Assembly (NCBI GenBank): GCA_051649085.1
Contig: JBOFGK010000022.1
Location: 1 to 8,853, forward strand
Direction of reading: 5' to 3'
From: JBOFGK01 sp051649085
Lineage (GTDB): Bacteria; Bacillota_I; Bacilli_A; UBA3375
DNA: 8,853 nt
Position 1 is the first letter of the stretch; each line of letters starts with the position of its first letter. The translations under genes were made by a program, and so were the position numbers. The notes below the pieces were generated by a model. It worked only from the letters and a program-made list of their open reading frames with translations, had not been told where the DNA came from and made no database searches. Below are positions 5,597 to 8,853 of this stretch, piece after piece.

Positions 5597-6691
5597 ATGA
5601 ATAGACAACCATATATTCCAGAAATTTTACCTTTAAATTTTTCAGATGCCGAAAAATTAAATATGTACAAAGAAGTTGAAAAACTACAAGAATTACTAAT
5701 TATATTGAAATTCAAGTTGAATTCAGCGCTTATAAATGAAAATTTGTTACAATTATTTTCACTTATTGAATCAGTAGAATCAACAAGAATTGAAGGAACA
5801 CAAGCTACTTTTTCTAGTATGTTAGAATTTGCGAGCACAAGTAAAACAAAAATAACCCATTCTGATGATGCAACAGAAGTCAATAATTACCAAGAGGCGC
5901 TCAGATATGGAGTCGAACAAGTCTTAAACGGCAATCCAATTTCAGTCAGACTTATAAAAAAATTACACGAAATTATTTTAGAAAATTCACGTGGAGCAAA
6001 TCGTAGCCCTGGAGAGTTTCGAAAGATTCAAAATTGGATTGGAGAAGAAGGGAAAACAATTCAACAAGCAAGTCATATTCCCCCAGAACCACAAGAAATT
6101 GATAGTTATATAGCTAATTTAGAACGATATATCAATACTGATATGGATGACTTGCCAAAAATTGTTCGTGTTGCAATTATTCATGCCCAATTTGAAACAA
6201 TCCATCCATTTCTAGATGGCAATGGGCGATTAGGTAGAATCTTGATTATTTTGTGTTTGCTAAATTATGGAGTGATTGATTCACCAATATTTTTCATGAG
6301 TCAAGAATTAGAAAAAAATAAATATTTGTATTATAGCTTACTGAATAACACTCGAAATAGTCCGGCAGAGTGGAATGAATGGATTACTTTTTTTATTACT
6401 TCTGCAAAAAAGCAAACACAATCATATTTAGTGAAAATTGAAGAGGTAGAGAAATTGTACACCGAATGGAAATCATTACATGACAGCCATGTATCTGAAA
6501 AAATATTAGCAGCCATTTTCAAAAAACCAATTTTCACAATAAAAGAAATAGTTGAAATTACTAATTTATCGTCAACAACAGTACGGAAATGGATTGATTT
6601 TTATCTCGAAAAAAGAATCATTCATGGTGATAGAAAACAGCGGAATCAAATCTTCTATTGCTATCAATTATTAAATATATTAGAACAATGA
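5597..6691 (+). CDS. Fic-family protein (predicted AMP-transferase) with class II inhibitory motif and winged-helix tail
   Basis: This intact 364-residue protein has a Fic N-terminal helical region and a Fic core. HPFLDGNGRLGR at residues 203-214 matches the active-site consensus HPFxxGNGRxxR, with H203 the expected catalytic base, so AMP (or other nucleotide monophosphate) transfer from ATP to a target hydroxyl is predicted. The inhibitory helix motif (S/T)xxxE(G/N) is present as STRIEG at 62-67, upstream of the core. This makes it a class II, self-inhibited Fic protein like the SoFic type. Residues about 299-360 (TIKEIVEITNLSSTTVRKWIDFYLEKRIIH) form a winged-helix-like domain, suggesting DNA binding or target recognition. 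Length agrees with the Fic_N plus Fic plus wHTH family. It converges with the minus-strand fic gene. No cognate antitoxin gene is adjacent, consistent with a built-in inhibitor. The target is unknown. Confidence 0.92.
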   Translation: MNRQPYIPEILPLNFSDAEKLNMYKEVEKLQELLIILKFKLNSALINENLLQLFSLIESVESTRIEGTQATFSSMLEFASTSKTKITHSDDATEVNNYQEALRYGVEQVLNGNPISVRLIKKLHEIILENSRGANRSPGEFRKIQNWIGEEGKTIQQASHIPPEPQEIDSYIANLERYINTDMDDLPKIVRVAIIHAQFETIHPFLDGNGRLGRILIILCLLNYGVIDSPIFFMSQELEKNKYLYYSLLNNTRNSPAEWNEWITFFITSAKKQTQSYLVKIEEVEKLYTEWKSLHDSHVSEKILAAIFKKPIFTIKEIVEITNLSSTTVRKWIDFYLEKRIIHGDRKQRNQIFYCYQLLNILEQ

Positions 6692-6780
6692 TGTGCTAAG
6701 CAAAACTAAGTAGTATCCCTATTCAGTTGCTGACAGTTTTGTCTATGTCTCGTGCAATATATGTAACTTTAACCAAAAAG

Positions 6781-6820
6781 CAAAAACGCCCCGTTTCTGA
6801 GAAGAACGGGGCGTTTTAAA
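6781..6820. terminator. Intrinsic terminator between the convergent fic genes
   Basis: ACGCCCCGT (6786-6794) pairs with ACGGGGCGT (6806-6814) around TTCTGAGAAGA. On the minus strand five T follow the stem, making it the terminator of the fic gene at 6842-8083. On the plus strand four T follow, so it may also stop the upstream fic transcript. Confidence 0.9.
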
Positions 6821-6841
6821 GTTTTTACTAGTAGGGTAAGT

Positions 6842-8083
6842 TTAGCGTTGACTCAGGGTTTCTAAATAATCACGAGGCATCGTATAAATGAGCGGTTTTT
6901 GTTGCATTTTTTCGAGCATGCCTTTTTGATACAATTCGTTCGCAATCGTATCGAGCTTTCGCCGTGAATAGGGTAGCGCTTGAGCAAGTTGAATTTGACT
7001 ACAGCTACTATCTTCAGGAGCGAACCGACGAAATTGAGCGAAAACATTTAAAATTTCACCCTGCTCAATCGTAAGTGTTCCTAAATCAATTAAATCTTGA
7101 ATTGTCTGCTCAATATTGCGCATTTGTTGTTTTTTCTCGGTTAGATCATTTAAAATATTTTGTTGACCAGTCGCAAGAAATTTGAGCATCTGCAAACAAA
7201 AGAAGGTTGCTTCACCGTGGTTATGCGGATGAGACGTCAGTTCGAAAATCTCATAGTAGGTCGCTTTTTGTTTATTGATTGTGTCTGCTAGCGAAATCGC
7301 ACTGAAATTATCAAGTTCTTGGGCTAAAAATTGAAACAGCAGATAACGACCAACACGGCCATTGCCATCATAAAAAGGATGAATGTATTCAAAAAAGTAA
7401 TGCATGAGCATAATTCGGTATAAAATTGGTACGGTTTCATCACGCATAAATAAAATTAAGTGATTCAAATGCTTAATGATTTTCGTTTCCGGTGTTAGAC
7501 CGCGATGAAGCGCACGTGTACTGACCATTACCGTGACGGATTCCTTACGGAAAAGCAGCCCGTCGAGTTGGTCATCATCAGTGACATCATCGGCTACGAG
7601 TTGATTATAAATCGTCCGAAAATCAGCGACAGCATCCAATTGAAAGTGCTCGGTTTGGGTAAACGACTGATACATTTGCACGAGACCAACAAAACGCTTT
7701 TGGTTTTTTGGCGCCTGTTGGTTTAAAATCGCAGTTAACTCTTTTTTGGTACTCCGAACTTGCTCGATTTCATTGGTGCTTTGTAATTCATTGATCAATA
7801 AGTGGTTGAGATATTGCGTTTTGGCGAGGTTTGGCAGTTCATTGGCTAAAGTTTCAATTTTGTGGCTGAGTGCAATGATTTGCTCATTGAGCTGAAATAA
7901 TTCCGGAATGTGCACGATAAAGAGCGGTAATTCGCTTTGAGAACTGAATTGTCCTTTTTGAATTGGCGTAATTGATAAATTGGTTGTGAATGAACCATAG
8001 CCGGTTAGACGTTTTTGATATTCAGCGTGAAATTCGTCAGGACTGAGCCGATAGTATAAATTTTTTAAGGATTGATAATGCAT
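6842..8083 (-). CDS. Fic-family protein, second intact copy (predicted AMP-transferase)
   Basis: This 413-residue protein has the full Fic active site HPFYDGNGRVGR at residues 235-246, with H235 the predicted catalytic base. The N-terminal 100 residues carry the DUF-like helical region common in long Fic proteins. The inhibitory helix is recognisable in INELQSTNEIEQVRSTKKEL (98-117): T103 and E107 fit TxxxE, but the usual following G or N is Q108. The C-terminus (about 345-408) has a winged-helix pattern, SQIQLAQALPYSRRKLDTIANELYQKGML. ATG 8083 is supported by a strong AAAGGAGG seven bases upstream. A terminator follows the stop. It is only distantly related to the plus-strand fic protein but is the full-length counterpart of the pseudogene at 4597-5010. 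Its substrate is unknown, and whether E107 still restrains activity is an open question. Confidence 0.93.
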   Translation of the reverse strand: MHYQSLKNLYYRLSPDEFHAEYQKRLTGYGSFTTNLSITPIQKGQFSSQSELPLFIVHIPELFQLNEQIIALSHKIETLANELPNLAKTQYLNHLLINELQSTNEIEQVRSTKKELTAILNQQAPKNQKRFVGLVQMYQSFTQTEHFQLDAVADFRTIYNQLVADDVTDDDQLDGLLFRKESVTVMVSTRALHRGLTPETKIIKHLNHLILFMRDETVPILYRIMLMHYFFEYIHPFYDGNGRVGRYLLFQFLAQELDNFSAISLADTINKQKATYYEIFELTSHPHNHGEATFFCLQMLKFLATGQQNILNDLTEKKQQMRNIEQTIQDLIDLGTLTIEQGEILNVFAQFRRFAPEDSSCSQIQLAQALPYSRRKLDTIANELYQKGMLEKMQQKPLIYTMPRDYLETLSQR

Positions 8084-8090
8084 ATAAAGC

Positions 8091-8098
8091 CCTCCTTT
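8091..8098 (-). promoter_or_regulatory. Shine-Dalgarno of the minus-strand fic gene
   Basis: The minus strand reads AAAGGAGG, a near-perfect anti-16S match, 7 bases before ATG 8083. It fixes the start and predicts efficient translation. Confidence 0.85.
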
Positions 8099-8110
8099 GA
8101 GAAATAAAGT

Positions 8111-8143
8111 GAAAAATAGCGGATATAATGTATTCTATTTTTC
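8111..8143. promoter_or_regulatory. Inverted repeat upstream of the minus-strand fic gene, operator candidate
   Basis: GAAAAATAG (8111-8119) and CTATTTTTC (8135-8143) are perfect 9-base arms separated by 15 bases. The position, 28-60 bases upstream of the start codon, fits an operator in the promoter region. The A/T simplicity of the arms weakens the case. Confidence 0.3.
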
Positions 8144-8179
8144 ATTTTAAGTTATTTTTGCAAAATAAGATAGTATAAA

Positions 8180-8208
8180 TTGACATGTATCCTGAGTTAT
8201 TTATCGAT
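8180..8208 (+). promoter_or_regulatory. Possible promoter driving repeat copy B
   Basis: A perfect -35 TTGACA (8180-8185) is followed after 16-18 bases by poor -10 matches (TATCGA at 8202-8207). If active, it would transcribe repeat copy B from the correct side. The -10 makes this uncertain. Confidence 0.25.
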
Positions 8209-8314
8209 AAATGACAATATTACTATATTTAGCAAGAAAAATGTAACTTTTGCTCATAAAAAATAGGCCATATTTATTGAAAGTGAAGCCTGTTTTCAAA
8301 GGAGTTGAACCACG

Positions 8315-8347
8315 TTGAGAACATGCGATAATATTTATGAGTTCTGA
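8315..8347 (+). CDS. Candidate 10-residue leader peptide, repeat copy B
   Basis: The mini-ORF is identical to that of copy A (TTG start, MRTCDNIYEF, TGA at the foot of the terminator). AAAGGAG lies 10 bases upstream. Translation is unproven. Confidence 0.3.
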   Translation: MRTCDNIYEF

Positions 8348-8393
8348 TTTCAATCAACTTTTCTGTCGGAAGTGTTGATTGGAATCTTTTTTT
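8346..8393 (+). terminator. Intrinsic terminator, repeat copy B
   Basis: GATTTCAATCAAC (8346-8358) pairs with GTTGATTGGAATC (8374-8386) with one wobble and no mismatch, followed by seven T (8387-8393). Confidence 0.8.
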
Positions 8394-8641
8394 GTTTCTA
8401 GGAATCGATGTGAACGGAAAGTAACGCGAATAGTGAATTCCGAAACCAGCGGTTCATTTTCTGATAAAATCAGCATTCATCGCGTAACAACAAATAATCG
8501 CGAGACTAGAAGCAACCGAAAAGCCGTTCAATAGATTAGTGTTTTTCAATCACTTTTCTTATGATTGATAATATTAAAATTGAAAATTAAAAAGATAATT
8601 TTTTTAAAATGCTGTCGATTGTAAAATATTCATCAAAAACA

Positions 8642-8650
8642 TGATATACT
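8642..8650 (+). promoter_or_regulatory. Extended -10 promoter of the last gene
   Basis: TGA followed by TATACT (8645-8650) is an extended -10. TTGTAA at 8619-8624 is too far upstream (20 bases) to be a good -35. The start codon lies 55 bases downstream, with GGGGAA (8692-8697) as a modest Shine-Dalgarno. Confidence 0.45.
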
Positions 8651-8704
8651 TAATATTAAGATTATTTTATGTCATAATTTAGAATTCAGATGGGGAAAAG
8701 AAAG

Positions 8705-8853
8705 ATGAGACAGCAACGGTATCAACGGTTAATGAAAAGAGTGATGTGTATCTGTGTAGTGAGCTTTTTAGCTATACAACCAGTGCAGATCCAGGCAGAA
8801 ACAACCGAGCAACAGGTGGTAAAAGTTGGTTTTTATGAATATTTTCCGTATTA
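8705..8853 (+). CDS. Secreted or membrane-anchored protein with signal peptide and start of a solute-binding-like domain (3' end outside window)
   Basis: The first 49 residues are visible. An N-terminal positive region (MRQQRYQRLMKR) is followed by a hydrophobic stretch (VMCICVVSFLAI) and a likely signal peptidase I site after QIQA. The mature part begins ETTEQQVVKVGFYEYFPY; the V-G-F/Y-Y-E-x-F/Y-P pattern is the first strand of family 3 solute-binding domains. These occur as free binding proteins or as the sensor part of histidine kinases and diguanylate cyclases. The exact 'GFYEYFP' form is more typical of sensor proteins, so a signalling protein is the favoured guess. ATG 8705 is chosen over the in-frame ATG 8690, which has no Shine-Dalgarno. 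Confidence 0.6.
   Translation, partial: MRQQRYQRLMKRVMCICVVSFLAIQPVQIQAETTEQQVVKVGFYEYFPY

Larger units (their letters stand above)
8256..8423 (+). repeat. Leader/terminator direct repeat, copy B
   Basis: This is the counterpart of 3361-3529, in the same orientation and about 4894 bases downstream. The Shine-Dalgarno AAAGGAG is at 8298-8304. The terminator stem here is better than in copy A, because the single mismatch is a proper pair. Downstream sequence diverges immediately after 8423. Confidence 0.9.
8084..8704. other. Long intergenic region between divergent genes, with repeat copy B
   Basis: From left to right: the Shine-Dalgarno and an inverted repeat of the minus-strand fic gene (8091-8143), a plus-strand TTGACA (8180-8185) with a poor -10, repeat copy B (8256-8423), a foldable segment (8424-8485), an inverted repeat (8546-8568), and an extended -10 before the last gene. 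No further gene of credible size is seen. Confidence 0.7.

Noticed and set aside
8690..8704. Upstream ATG 8690 as the start of the last gene
   Set aside because: It has no Shine-Dalgarno, while GGGGAA lies at good distance before ATG 8705.
1..8853. CRISPR arrays, tRNA and rRNA genes
   Set aside because: No regularly spaced short repeats, cloverleaf sequences or rRNA stretches were found by reading.

Overview
The window looks like an accessory, defence-rich stretch of a low-GC Gram-positive chromosome or plasmid. Strong AAAGGAGG-type ribosome binding sites, TATAAT promoters, AT-rich codon use and the protein families present suggest Lactobacillales or a close relative. Species cannot be fixed from the sequence.

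Layout, left to right. (1) 1-1292: the distal part of an IS21-family insertion sequence, with an istA entering from outside the window and a complete istB. (2) 1439-3339: a two-gene operon under its own extended -10 promoter. It encodes a 418-aa SMC/ABC-like AAA ATPase and, overlapping by one base, a 214-aa Toprim/RloB-like protein. This is the architecture of ATPase-Toprim phage-defence pairs (AbiL, RloAB and PARIS type) and is the best candidate for an interesting system here. (3) 3361-3529: copy A of a ~169-bp repeat carrying a Shine-Dalgarno, a 10-codon mini-ORF and an intrinsic terminator. (4) 3646-4504: a palindromic operator/promoter followed by a decayed toxin-antitoxin-like locus, in which an antitoxin-like ORF is frameshifted against a GNAT acetyltransferase broken by an amber codon. 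(5) 4541-5010: a terminator and a shrunken fic pseudogene on the minus strand. (6) About 5011-5414: an IS21 istA remnant almost identical to bases 1-161, fused to an unrecognised tail. (7) 5597-6691: an intact Fic protein on the plus strand, with a class II inhibitory motif and a winged-helix tail. (8) 6786-8083: a shared terminator and a second intact Fic gene on the minus strand, the full-length relative of the pseudogene. (9) 8256-8423: copy B of the repeat. (10) 8705-end: the start of a secreted or membrane sensor/binding protein with a signal peptide.

The genes appear to form a stack of defence and toxin-like modules (ATPase-Toprim, GNAT toxin-antitoxin, two Fic proteins) in a site repeatedly visited by IS21 and reshaped by duplication and short-homology deletion. 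Two repeat families bracket overlapping segments. The istA copies, in the same orientation, are 5176 bp apart and flank the ATPase-Toprim pair, the toxin-antitoxin remnant and the fic pseudogene. The leader/terminator copies are about 4894 bp apart and flank the toxin-antitoxin remnant and all fic genes. All functional statements are inferred from motifs read by eye; no database search was possible.
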